From assembly GCF_016906535.1 (NCBI RefSeq), contig NC_057379.1, positions 1,426,001 to 1,490,000 of the forward strand: a stretch of 64,000 nt of DNA. The letters are read 5' to 3'. The DNA is from Rhizoctonia solani. Its lineage: Eukaryota > Basidiomycota > Agaricomycetes > Cantharellales > Ceratobasidiaceae. Positions 52,470 to 64,000 of the stretch are shown one piece after another. Made by a program: the position numbers and the translations under genes. The notes under the pieces are model-generated. The model did not search any database and was not told the origin of the DNA. It saw only the letters and a program-made list of their open reading frames with translations. Each line of letters opens with the position of its first letter. The first letter of the stretch is position 1.

Positions 52470-55400
52470 ATTTCCCTTGAGTCGAGTGAGTCTTGAGGAG
52501 CGTTGATGACAGTGGCGGATAGTAAACGGAAAGGGTTTGTTCCGGCTGTTTGATTCCGGTAACTCATTACACATGTTGCCTTATTTGTCTTTTTAAACCT
52601 GCTCAGTGTATTTCACGAACGCTTTTGGTCAGCATGCCACTATAAATGTATCTTTGAGCAGACATGCCCAATCAACTAGCCTATAAGTATGGAAAACTTG
52701 AACTCCTATCTTACTCTCAACGTTGTATTTATCTCAGAGAGTGGACTTATGGGACGCCAATGTAGTGTCCCTTGCAAGTAAGATCGACAAATTCCACTCA
52801 GTACTGTCTTACATGCAGATTGAATGGCACTTAGAAGTCAATGTTAGTGACGTCTACTATTATGGCCTTAGCTACGAAGCTCCGGTACCAAGGTACCAGC
52901 AGAAATCATTGCTCGGGTGGACCGTACTTGACGACAGCTATAGTAAACTAAGAGCTTCCCGACGGTTTGTCGAAGTAGAAAGCAGAAACGAAAGTACCGC
53001 CTGAACGGGCCGCGCAGCTTTGGCTGCAACTGACGTACGTTATTAATCGGAGCTCACAAACCCATAAATTTATCCACAGTATATCCTCTATAATCTATAG
53101 GTCACTTAGAAGCACGAAGGAGGTGGGGTGACAGACGAATTGTACGTGGCTTATAGTGAGTTCACGGCAGGCAGGACGGAAAATGAAAGCTAATAAGCCA
53201 GACACACGATACGACCATAGTCGATGGTCAACAAACGACCATCACACGATCGTGCCACCAACTCCGTCTCCCCGGACCTCCATCTTGAGTCACGTTCCTC
53301 TACAGACTCAACGTCGTTCCTTCAGTCATTCTGTTCGGTAGTTATACTCCGTTATTCCACAAAACAGTGTTCACAAGACAAGAAGTACTCTTACTTTTCT
53401 CATCGCTCAGCCGCGTATAGAGCCCTTCCTAATTTCTATGCTTCATGGATTCACTAAACCATAATGTTGGCTATCAAAATCTCATCAATTGACATACTTG
53501 GATCCCCTAATACTTACTCATGATAGTGAGCCGGGTTTCATGCTTTTCGTACGAAGTTCGACTAAACTTGCCCTTCATTGTAAGGCCGAACTAGTAATCG
53601 AGTCTGAATCTTCGCGGCCTAGGTGTTCCGAATTGAAGCTGTATACCCGGCCTTGCCACGTTGACTCACGTGAAGGCTGTTTACGGTCTCGGTCTGGCTC
53701 ATACTCTCAAAGCAGCAGGAGGTCGGCCCCAGTCAGTGTACCTAAGAAGAGTACCTCGGGTACTCGGCGACCTAACTTTAGTGAGTCGTCCCCAGGTGGT
53801 GTGGGTTCGAACTTGTGTTACACAAACACAACCCCCAAATATTAGAAGCAGTCCTATGATGAATCGAACAGATCAAGTAACGGGACATCCGGTCTGTATT
53901 AACAGTCGTCCCATTAAGTCGCACAGCAACCAAAGCGAGGCCTCCTTCTATTCACACTTTGCCTGGTGTATGCCGTCGACTCCTAGATCTCTTTTGACTT
54001 AGTTCCTGTGGTGCCTCTGTAGGTAGGGTCCATTGGTTAACTCATACGCTTCTGAAAGGAAGAGTATGTGTACATAACGGTTATGTATGTTCCAGCGAAG
54101 ACTTATATACACATATAGCGCGGAATTCGCCGTAGTTCTGGGATCTGCAAAAAAGAGGTATGTATGTGGGCCGCACTGAATCTAAAGTTTGTCATAGAAG
54201 CTTTGGAGTTTAATGGGCCTTGGTCGGAACACGTCGTTGGTTGGTCGAAGCTCCTGATTAATTGGTGCATGGCTTACAGGGTCTATGAAAGTTTTACCCG
54301 GAGGACTCCCTAAGCAGAATTTACCCTGACAAGTAGAACCGTCCATGTGTTTGTCCCCTGGCTGCCAAATTCTGGGTGGCTCACCCGTCACGGACACGAG
54401 AACGGCCATAGGTATGTTATGTAGTCATGTTTATACTTATTTTGACCGAGCCTTTTCTACATTTATCTGGAGAGTTTGTTCACAAAAGTGCAGTTGAACT
54501 GGAAATGGGAACTGGAGCAGCTAGAACTCAGAATGCGTCATTAATTCAGATATATAAAGCTCAGTGATTTGAGATCGAGTCGAAGCGGAATTACCTTACC
54601 CGCCAATCAAATCAGGCCATTGTGCATATAGAACCGGAAGAAGCCGTGTCGATCAGCTCAAGTTAATAACCGGGCCGTAGCCGCCAATCGGGTATTCCCC
54701 CTGAAAGTTTCGCGCCCCATAACGTGCGCGTGTCCTCATTACAGGCACCAAGAAAGGATAGTGTACATCGAGGGCGGTTTAAGTCCACTACAAAACGCGC
54801 ATCGGCGGACTTAACGTGATACTCTGGCCATATATTATGCAATCTGTATTCGGTAAGAATTAGTTAATGTGAGAAGGGGCATGTAGATTGATAAGTTATC
54901 ATTCTAAGGATACATCTCAACTAACAGGGAATATTAGATCTTAGATCTTGTATAAACGAGTCATGGCAAGCCTCCCTCATGGATTCGATAAACGCCGCGT
55001 GAGATCAGCGAATCGTGATCCCGAATCCCAGTTAAAGATTGAATCGTTGATTCACGCAGGAGGAATCCTCGGTCATGTCGGCGACATGATTTGTGGGAAC
55101 CAAGTATTGCCAGAGAGATATCGTTTGACCATATGCTCCCCAACGAAGAGCAAGTCCATACCTGTCTCGGAAGAACCACAAATCAGCACGTCGTGTACAT
55201 CCCGGGCTACTTACCCGATACGGTAGCCCCCTATTACATGCCTATTCTATTAGTGGTTGAGCATGAGGTAAGGCTGCCCGGGATCCCATGCCATCGGCTG
55301 TGGTTTGGAGGAATGTAAAGCTTAGATCACTTCTGTTTTCCTTGAGGACGATTGGCAAGAGGCGGGGAACATCAGTAATGGTAGGTTATGGAAGCGGCTA

Positions 55401-56012
55401 TCTTGCTGTATTGCTGTGCACGTAGAGGTAAATCTCGTTAAATTACCAAAACACGGCTAGGATTTTCCTGTGGAGATTCAAACCAAAATGTAAAAGTGGT
55501 GTTTAGTGCCGCAACTCAATTTTGAGATTTAGATGGTCGGATAATTGAAGTCTGAGGGATTTGGAGAGGGATCGATCGGTGGACAAAGTGGAGACAAGTG
55601 GCGCAATGATTGGGAAAAATGGGGCGAGGGTGTTGTTACAGCGAAACCCGGATTTGTTTAATAGGTCGCACGTGGACTTTGAAGCGAGGGTCATTGTTGT
55701 CCAGCTAACATTACAAGTGGAGGCAAGCCTTGTATTCTCGGGCCTTCAAAGCATGGGATTGAACTTGTTTCGCCCAGCGGGTCCAAGCAATAGTCGAAAA
55801 CGGCTTGATTTGGGGAGACATGAGATATGAACATTTAAGGCGCATTAGGTATCACCCCAGTCAACGATTCTGGGGAAGAGACAAAATAAGACAGGAGTGG
55901 TGGTCCTCGAGCCTGCCCGTAACGTAGGACCTGTCCATCCATTCGATGGTTCTTTTCATCGCCTAGAAGATATAAAAAAAGGAGAAAAAAACAAGCGCAG
56001 CCCACGAATAAG
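52470..56012. other. 3.5-kb intergenic region, no gene recognised
   Basis: Small frames (52723-53004, 53489-53845, 54948-55318, 55561-55830) carry no domain. A tRNA-like B-box word GGGTTCGAAC at about 53806 has no matching tRNA fold around it. Repeat remnants are possible. Confidence 0.4.
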
Positions 56013-59000
56013 CTATTTCAGGAGGGTGTTATCTGCGGGGGCCTGACCGATTTGACCTCTGCGCCTGAATTGTTGTTGGTAACCGTTGCTGTTATTGCCC
56101 CGATCTTTCGCGGGGACAGTGAGCGGAGCTCCACTGGTGGGGTCGGTCATCCGATCAAGCAAAGAGAACTTGCGAGGTGTACCCGCCGAGGCCGTAAGGA
56201 ACGAAAATCCAGTTGTCGGGGTTTGCTCGACATCATCCTGCAAAATCCAACCAGTTGTTTCCGATCGTCATGTCAGGTTATCCAAATCGAGGGATTAAAA
56301 AAATGAAACAATAATTAGTCTAGGTAAGCAGCCACAATCAAACCACGTACGTCTGTAGTGGCGTCGGCAACCTCAGTATTGATATTCACAGAAGGGCGAC
56401 TCCCTTGGCCTGTAGGCGAATGGGCCTGCCCGGCCGTTTGTCCGCGATTTCCGGCGCCCCGCGGGAACTCTGTTGGAGACAGAGGGCGTGGAGGAAGGCC
56501 TTCAGGAGTAGGGAGCAACACACGAGGCGGTCGAGCAAAAGGCCGATCTCCTGCGTTTCGATAGGTTCGGTTCGTCAATTGAGAGGAAGTGTGGGGGAAG
56601 GTCGCGCTGAGACTCTTGCTCGGGTTTGTCCCATGCGCGCATGCCACCACCGCCTCGACCAGGGTTTTCATCCCCGGGCCTGTAGGAATCAACAAACTAC
56701 GCCAAGGGGTGAGCATTCTTAGATTCATTTATGAATAGAAGACTGACTCTTGGGGACTTTTCGGAATTGTTACGGCCGCCGTTCCTGTAATTGTCAGACC
56801 TATTCCGATCTCTCTTGAAAGAGTTAGCATCTGGTCGCGAATCCCGTGCCGTCCGGCATGTCTCTGCACGCTCCAGTTAGAAAAATCGGCATGTATCTCA
56901 ATGATGGCGTACACACCTGGGGATGGGTGTTATCGCGCAAAGAAGCTTCATCCATCCGTGAGACGATGTGGGAGCTTTGGGAGCCTTCCGAGCCCTGACG
57001 GCCATCATTAACGTCTTCTGGCGAGGATCGCTCGTTGGTCTCGGGTAATACAGTGTTGTCTGGAACATTGGCTGGTCCGAACACACCGGGCGGGCCGCTG
57101 GGAATCAGAAATCCTGAACTTGTCTCACTTTCTCTTGCATTATTCGAGTCTGACGCCTGGCCGAACCGAGACTTTGGACGGGACTTGAGCTGTGGATTGG
57201 CCTGGTTGATCTGACTAGCAATATCTCGTACGCGGTTCATAGCAGCTTCAATGTTCACAGACTGGCTAACAACCGCTGGTGTAGGAAGTTTAGAAAAGCT
57301 GCTGACCGGAGAGTGCACTTTAGGTCGGTGTTCTGGGGAATGGTGGGGTACCTTGCGAGCTACAGTTTGCTGATCAGAAGCATTCAACTTTGTCTCCTTT
57401 GCTAAACTCACGCAAATCTTCTTCCCGACGGTTGAACAATTGAGTCGTCCTCGTCCCACCCTCAACACGTTGGCGCTTGCCCCCTTCAACGGCCTCCACC
57501 TCCATGTTATCCGCATCAGTTGAGGGGTGCCACGAATCCCTAGTGTTGATACGAGGACGGTAGGAATGAGAGGATTCCCTGCGCTCCTGAGATCGTTCAC
57601 GACGGCGGTGGAAGCCAGCCCAACCAGACAACTGCTCTTCAGGTGCTGAGCCTGGGGGCGCCGAATCAAGCTCCATCTGGGCAGGAGGGGATCGGACCGA
57701 GCTCGGGGCAGAGGTGGAGGGGCTTCACGAGGCGTCCATTGGCGGTCATCCGGTTCATACGGTCGCGTCATCACGCATCGGACGGCGTTTGTTGTAGTTT
57801 GACCGCGGCTCTGTCTCAGGTTTATCGAATCGGGACGACCCGGTTGCCCGTCTACGCGAACGACCATCATCACGAGACTCAGTACTCGGTATCGGACACA
57901 ACCTCTCTCTGGCCTCGACGGGTATCCTGTTCTATATTTCGGCCGTCTCGTAATTCTTCATGTGGGTTCGGTGCTTCAATCTCATGATCCCAGGCACGCG
58001 AGGGACGATCAACAAATTGGCCATCTCTAGTATAATGGCGGGGGTAGGCCTCACGGGCAGGGGAAAGTGGTTCATGTCGCTGTATTCTGTCGAGGAATAA
58101 ATTCGGGTCGGGGCAAGCGCCTCGGCATCGTGAGCTGCAATGCGACGGGTGTGAGGGCTGGGTGGACTTCATAGGCATGGGACACTGGCTCCTCCAGACG
58201 CAAGCCGCGAGAGTAAGGCTCGCGTTGCTCGCGTTGCTCGCGTTGCTCTCGATGCTCTTTTGGTGGGTATCGATCGAGATCCCGCGGGCGGAAATTGGGG
58301 TCCCGAGGCTCGGGGACGTCCTGCTGTGGAAACTCGTGTGGCCTGCCAGAGTATCCAGGAGGGTTAACATTGGACAGGGGCCTCTCGCGAATAAGTCGGG
58401 GTGAAATAGGGCGCGGGGCCATGAAGTCTTCCTGGGTATAGAGGGTCTACGCCCATGTCGTCGACTGTGGTTCGCTTGGTGCATATTGGTGCGTATGTTT
58501 CGCTCTGGAAGGGGCGAAATTGAGCTGTGCTCCACGGGCCCAGCTTCAGGGGCTAAAGCCATCGAATCGCGATCTCCTCCATCATTCGCTCCCTGGTATC
58601 TCCATTACGAGGTCGGTGATGCGCAGAAGTTACATCGCGAGGGTGAATAAAGTCACGGCGTGGTGATAGTGCGACGTCGTTACGAAGAGGAGGGGATAAC
58701 CCAGTTCGTTCTCCTGGAGTTCAACCCGAGAGACCTGAAGGTTAGTCGAACGGGAAGAATGAGACCGACGATTGTCAGGCCTCCGCTATACCGTGCTCCC
58801 ATAAAACCAGTGGGTGCAGGGAACCCTTCATCCTCAGCGCGTGGCGGAAAATTAGCATCACGAGGAACAACTCCGGAGCTGGACAAAATGTGATCCTGGG
58901 TTTGGAACTCTTGCATCTCTTGCACGGAAGTCCTCGCGAAGGTCAGAGTAATCCCCGCCTACCTGGCGCAGGTCGGCTCTGGGTATCTTTTTCTCCTCAT

Positions 59001-60363
59001 CGGCAGGCCTCATCGAGTGGGTGTCTCTAGAAAATCGATTGTCACTCGCACGTTCAAACGGAGGTCGATCATGACCCCGGGCATCCTCGCGTTCCCGAGG
59101 TGATAATGATCGACGGACATCTGTGATCATCCGGCACGGTGAAAAAGTGAGTGAATGTCAGAAGAAGGTCGACAACCAAAAAAAGTAAAAGGGACCCACG
59201 TTGGTTGATAATCATTGCGTCAGAACGCATGGCAGTCATTTTGCGAGGAGGAGAAATACTTCTGTTCCCTATTCAGAAAGTTTAGGCCGGACAAAACTTA
59301 ACTAGTTGACAATCACGCACTTGACCCACGTTGAGGAGGGCTGTCATGATTGTCAGGAGGGGGCGAATAATGATCCATTCTTCCACTGTTACGGGCCATG
59401 TCACGTTCTCGAGCGTTGTTTCTACCGCGTGGCTCCCATCCTGAATCACGCGATCGACCAAGGCGGCTATCTTGCGGGTCGCTTGAAACGCCGAGGTCCG
59501 AGTCGGTACGTTGTTGTTTGCTAGACTTTGCGAGCCCACGAGCAGGGCTTTGACCACGACGCGGAATGAGCATTGACGAAGGACTCAAAGCACGTGCAGG
59601 TGGAGGTTGTTGGATAGAACCGGACCTCTGACGGGAGGGTTTCGGCGACCGCTGCCGGGGAGCTGGAGAAGAACGTCTTGGAGGAGGCGACCTATCGCGT
59701 GTAGACGATCTGTGGTGATCAGATACCGAACGTTCCGGCCATTCAGCGGGACCCTAAGTGACAAGGAGGTCCAAAGTGATGTGAGAAACAGTGAGGCCGT
59801 GGGGTCGCGTAAATCCGTATGCGAACCGTTCTCACCGGCGGGGGGTTGCGAGCTGACTGCGAGCGATCAGATGCGCTTGGTGGCGCATCACCTGGCCAAT
59901 TAAATTTGTCCAATCCAGCATCATCTCGAGTCGGGCGCTTGAGTTGCGAGCACCGGAACTCGGTATTGTAATAGTACACAATCGTTTCAGTTCGACGTAC
60001 TTCCCATGGTCTAGGCAAGTCGTCGAGAGCTCCAGATGGTGAGTGAGTTCGCACATAGGGACGGGACATTGAGGACGCCTTGATCGTTTCTCGGGACCGC
60101 CTATGAGAAGACACCGACTGGGGCTTAGGGGGAAGGTGAGAAAGACCAAGAGGATGTGAATGAGCCATCGGCGCTTGGCTTTTGATAGATATTGCAGCGT
60201 ATTCAAAGTCATCTTCATGTGCTAAAGGAATAGGCGCCGTTTCTTCACCTATATTTTCGTCTACTGCCGCAAGGCATGGGATTTCATCTTCATCACCTAG
60301 AGAAACAACGTCAACCGCATCACCCCAGTCGAGTTCTTCTTCTTCTTGTCCGAAAGACGTCAT
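56013..60363 (-). CDS. Long disordered protein with a WW-like domain
   Basis: Large multi-exon gene, product uncharacterised, probably a nuclear or RNA-processing scaffold. The start at 60363 reads MTSFGQEEEELDWGDAVDVV; an upstream in-frame ATG at 60432 is possible. A WW-like module follows: LPRPWEVRRTETIVYYYNTE then SQLKRPT (about 59935-60025); its second Trp is replaced by Leu. The rest is Arg/Ser/Pro/Asp-rich and low-complexity: RSSPAPRQRSPKPSRQRS (about 59620-59690), REREDARGHDRPPFERAS, a three-fold EQR repeat (58215-58250), KSRPKSRFGQASDSNNARES. The last exon is KFSLLDRMTDPTSGAPLTVP ending DNTLLK at 56013. Several frame changes between 57,300 and 58,900 reflect short introns that I could not place with certainty, or small sequence errors. 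Confidence 0.65.
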
Positions 60364-63067
60364 TCGTTCTTCACAGTATCCTTCAAGACGTACGGTCCAG
60401 TCGATGAGTCTCGAGGCCGAGGTAAGGAACAAACGCAGCCACGAAACCGGCGCTAGACCAAATAAACGTAAGCCGTGGAATTGTCATCACGTGACACTCG
60501 ATATGCACGTCCTCGAGCCAGATACAATGAGGCGTGGGTTCTGGGCCAAGTGCAAACTATGGTGCGGGTAGCACAAAAACTGGACTAATTTCTCATATGA
60601 AAACATTTCCCGTTCATTGGCTTCATATAAAAGTTATATATTTGTTAACCACTCGAGGTCTGTTTCAACCTTGACCAGCTATCGTCAGACTCACAAACAC
60701 ATGTGTGCATATAATTTGCAGCCAAGTATATCCGGCCGATCATAATGTTTGATTTCATTATCAATTACTACTAGCCCACTGGATACATCGCCAGCGCCCG
60801 ATCACGAGTTTATTGATCCTCGGGGGAATAGCATGGCCGTGTAATGTAATTACTAGGAGAAATTCGCAAAAGCTTTTCGAGGCTCACCCTACAATCTAGT
60901 ACTATACTCAACTTGAACGCCATCTGAACGGGAAAATGCGGGAGATCACCTGGGTACATCCGGAGCAAGGACCGTCCGGGGAGGGAGATCTAATACAGCC
61001 CCGTTTTATGGAATTGTTTCTCCGAGACATTCTATTTGTGTTGCTAGATTGGCCGTCTATACATGCTTCTCGTACCTGGATATGTTTTATTCTACTCTCC
61101 AGCAAGAGTATGGTAGCATACCAATTTCAGCTGATGTTAGTCCACTCCAAACACTCCTTCATCACTTGAGTTGACTGGGGTGCGTACTCCTTTATACAGA
61201 TCCAGAGTATAGCACGATCGTGGCATGTGTGATACATGAATGTGCTCAACCTCGTGGGTATTTACACACAATCTATGGTAACTTCAGTACCTGAACATCA
61301 TAATATGCAAAGTATTCATTCCCACGAAGAATTACGAGATCATAGGCACAAGCGGCGATATATCGTAATGCAAACTAGTGCATTTAAACTTCCGAAGACC
61401 AAGACTTGGCAAGCGTAACGTTCCACAAACACATTTCTAGGGAACGGTATTTTTGGATAAGGACTAGCATCTCATCTCAATGAGGATTCTTTGTTCCATT
61501 CGCACCCCAGACGATTTGGTGGCTTCCATTAGTATCAGCAGTGAGACTCTGAGGGACTATAAGATTCCACAGGTCCCCTCTTTCGGGCGCTTCGGATTGA
61601 ACCGCGAACGCAGCAATACGGTATGCTGATCGATTGTGTAAAAGCGAAAGATCTTATTCATCCTCTGATCTGTGGTAGCCCGAGGTCGAACCCCGGGCGT
61701 ATATACCCTATCAGTGGCAACCACACCGATTCTAGCCCGATATACCCAACCCAGGTCGTCTCTCATTTGTATGTGACAAGGTTAATTCCGGCTCCGTGAC
61801 TCGCTTCAGGTTGATATAAATACCCATTGTCAATTGAAATCACTTCCAGGCGTACAGCCACACTAGCTATGGTGTTCGATTTGGTTGATTCTGTTGCTTG
61901 CTAGATGCAGCACAATCTGTGGTGGCCACCCACCATATGCATCGTACAACACTTTTCCACTCAGTGGCGCCAAATGAAGTCTGGAAGAAGCGTTTCGGCA
62001 ATCGAGAAGACAATCCCTGGGCGATCTCTACCGAAGATTAAGTTGTTCTACCCTTTTTGCTCTTATTCTCCCACAAGCTGCTATGTTCTCTGCGCCAAGG
62101 GTGAATGTCCTTTTTCAAGTCCGTTACCACCGGCGAACTCAACCATTTATGATCCCGCAGCACGAAGGTTCTTCTTACACTTCCATGTTCTCACATATCT
62201 TTGACCTATCCACCTGGTAGCATCCCATCGACGCCTGGTTTCTCGGGCATCCAGTCATACATATTAAACTGGTGGTGTTTATACCCACTAACTCATCCAT
62301 CAAAAGACTGTCTTGACTGAAACAATGGTACGTTGGAACATGCATGGTATAGGCGCTCAAATCGCGCATGCAATCCGTGTATGTATTATCGACGTACCCA
62401 GAAACCGGTTAACGGAACCGAGCATAGGCGACGTAATAAAGAGGCCTTGAGCTGCTCCTCCGCCAAATCCTCTATTAGCTAGATCGTATCGCACTATTTC
62501 CTACCAATTCTCGTAGAGCGTAACTTTGTATTATGCGATCAGCAACCATTTCCCAGAACTTTGGTCATTTCGCTTACCAAATTTCTTTGCCAAACCTTTG
62601 GTTCCGCCGGCAACGCTTGGTGAGTAGTCATTGAACAGGTGTCATTGTAATAAGCTTTCTACGGTATGAAAATACAAAACGTATGACATTATAATCAATA
62701 AAAGCAGATAAATGCGGAGTAAATGCTAGAATACAGCATGTGACACACATTAACAAACACCGTCCGTCCAATCCACCCCTGTCCATCCTTGGACATCGTT
62801 CCACGTGGACCATTCGTCGCTCACTGTCAGGCTTGTCCAGAACTCAGCAGCACAGCCTTATGTTCGGAAGGCAGAGTAGGCCGTGTGGTCGCGATTTGGT
62901 CATTTCTGGTTGCATCAGAAGATAAAGAAGATTGTGATCAGCTTTCCACCATGGATTACAATGGCCGACCCCGCATTTCCCCAAGAATGAATATGAGTGC
63001 ACTTATTCCATCCAACAAGCGTCATATGCCCAAACAGGCATTTTCAGGCCCCACGAACGATCAAGGC
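60364..63067. other. 2.7-kb intergenic region, no gene recognised
   Basis: Only short frames. GGGGTTCGACC on the minus strand near 61692 resembles a tRNA B box, but no cloverleaf could be drawn. A tRNA-derived repeat is possible. Confidence 0.4.
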
Positions 63068-64000
63068 TCATTGGGTTGACCCTTGACACGTTCTCTAAAG
63101 TTGATTACCCATTCGCTTCGGGGTGGGAACAGTCGAACAGTAGATGACGCACCTGGTGTTGCACCTTGACGTGCCTGTCCCGTGCATCTTCTCGCGTAAA
63201 ACGAACGGCGCAATGAGGGCAGTCGAAATCCAATCGGTCCCCCATCACCCAATCCGGCGGCAAGAGTTCGGCTTTGTCCCGCGGTATTAGTCCGTCTGAA
63301 ACAGCACGCGCCTACTCGTAAAATTTGTCATAAAAACATTCCGGTTTCGTCAAATGAGACGAGGTAGCAATCGGGAATAGTTAGCTGGTTGCAAAGTACT
63401 ACCATTATCTGAAATACGTTACCTCTTCTCTTAAATGAACGGTTCGACTGGACGTGGCTGTCAGTTAATATCCAACCTCTTAACGGAATCTACCCACAGG
63501 TGCCTCTCCAAGTCTGGACCCCTTCCCGCACTAGTTCGACACTGCAATCCAGTAACGGGTTGATGTAAGAGCACCTGCAATTGGTATGGCGCCATGAGTC
63601 AGCATGCATAAATTTTGATATCGTGCGTGTCCCATTTTCTTCACATGGTTGTCCACGCGGGTAACAAGGAAACGGCAACGGAGTACTTACCGCGTGCGTT
63701 GGTTCCACTTGATACCGGCAGGCCGATGAACGCGGATTGTCCCTACGGCGTTCTTACCCCGCTCGCTTGTACTGTTCCCGCGCCGGACGGGACCCATGCC
63801 CGGTTGCCCGATAGAGGCGCCCTCGAGCGACCGAGAGCGTGTTATCATCGGCGAGTGATGAGTGGAGCCTGCCTTGATCGTGGATTTCGATGCAGACTGA
63901 TCCTCGCTGACCGTATGTGTCGCGGGTGCCGAACAGGCCGGCGATGTTGACCTTGTATCGCGAATATCACTGAGGGGAGAATCTGCTCCCTCGCTGTCCA
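63068..64000 (-). CDS. C2H2 zinc-finger protein, 3' part (runs off window end)
   Basis: Probable nucleic-acid-binding protein. Exons (descending): 63691-64000 (open from the window edge), 63498-63574, 63153-63295, 63068-63094, phases consistent. The first visible exon is a Ser/Thr-rich disordered stretch (DSEGADSPLSDIRDTRSTSP, MITRSRSLEGAS). The next two carry RCSYINPLLDCSVELVREGV, then GLIPRDKAELLPPDWVMGDR, then the finger CPHCAVRFTREDARDRHVKVQH, which has C-x2-C-x12-H-x4-H spacing. The protein ends a few residues later (QRTCQGSTQ, TGA at 63068). The Cys-containing middle exon may be a second, divergent finger. The 5' end is outside the window. Confidence 0.6.

Noticed and set aside
53790..53840. 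tRNA or SINE suggested by GGGTTCGAACTTG
   Set aside because: No A box at proper spacing and no poly-A or target duplication was found.
54948..55318. Two overlapping plus-strand frames of 92 and 75 residues
   Set aside because: No similarity to known families and no exon structure; kept as unexplained intergenic sequence.
61660..61720. tRNA gene suggested by GGGGTTCGACC on the minus strand
   Set aside because: Neighbouring sequence does not form acceptor, D and anticodon stems; the word alone is insufficient.
1..64000. CRISPR arrays, bacterial operons or ribosome-binding sites
   Set aside because: Spliceosomal introns, TATA boxes and fungal gene families show nuclear eukaryotic DNA; no spaced short repeats were seen.

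Overview
This is eukaryotic DNA, from a filamentous basidiomycete. The genes are cut by many introns of about 45-60 nt, a DUF6533 seven-helix membrane gene is present, three short genes end in prenylation CaaX boxes as basidiomycete mating pheromone precursors do, and the retrotransposons are fungal chromoviruses. The overall style fits an agaricomycete such as Rhizoctonia, but the sequence alone does not prove the genus.

Layout. 1-10 kb: a partial UDP-glycosyltransferase (UGT1), a secreted/membrane-anchored TAP-type alpha/beta hydrolase, an apparently intact UGT2 and a decayed UGT3. 10.05-25.25 kb: a Ty3/gypsy element with identical 337-bp LTRs and a TCAAT target duplication. Its integrase region is split by a second complete chromovirus (15.89-22.18 kb, 573-bp LTRs, AGAAG target duplication). 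25.5-36 kb: three tandem UGT paralogues (UGT4-6) with the same eight-exon structure. UGT4 and UGT5 reconstruct to uninterrupted 504-residue proteins; UGT6 has a 1-nt deletion. 36.7-38.2 kb: a NIPA-type magnesium transporter, divergent from UGT6. 39.4-51 kb: three pheromone-precursor genes (34, 37 and 39 codons) that conventional 60-residue cutoffs miss, interspersed with UGT7 (plus strand, intact) and the DUF6533 gene. 51.6-52.5 kb: ribosomal protein eL14. 56.0-60.4 kb: a long disordered WW-domain protein. 63.07-64 kb: the 3' part of a C2H2 zinc-finger gene.

How things fit together. The UGT genes are one expanding family in which the promoter and about 1 kb of upstream DNA were copied with each gene. 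The unit next to NIPA looks like the source, because its upstream block runs straight into the NIPA start. The pheromone genes share a D/E-Q-P-V-x-Q core, an Arg about seven residues before the Cys, and a Ser-Tyr-Cys end, but differ in the last three residues (CVIA, CVFV, CVIL). They suggest a mating-type pheromone locus. No STE3-type receptor is recognisable in the window.

The inner retroelement is unusually readable. Its LTR has a TATA box about 32 bp before a 14-nt segment complementary to the sequence just inside the LTR (Tf1-like self-priming). Its gag and pol are joined by a GGGAAAA slippery site, a 6-nt spacer and an 8-bp stem. Every difference between its two LTRs lies at an ancestral CpG. 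The three in-frame TGA codons in the two elements are also explicable as CGA to TGA changes, so deamination of methylated CpG is the likely agent of decay.
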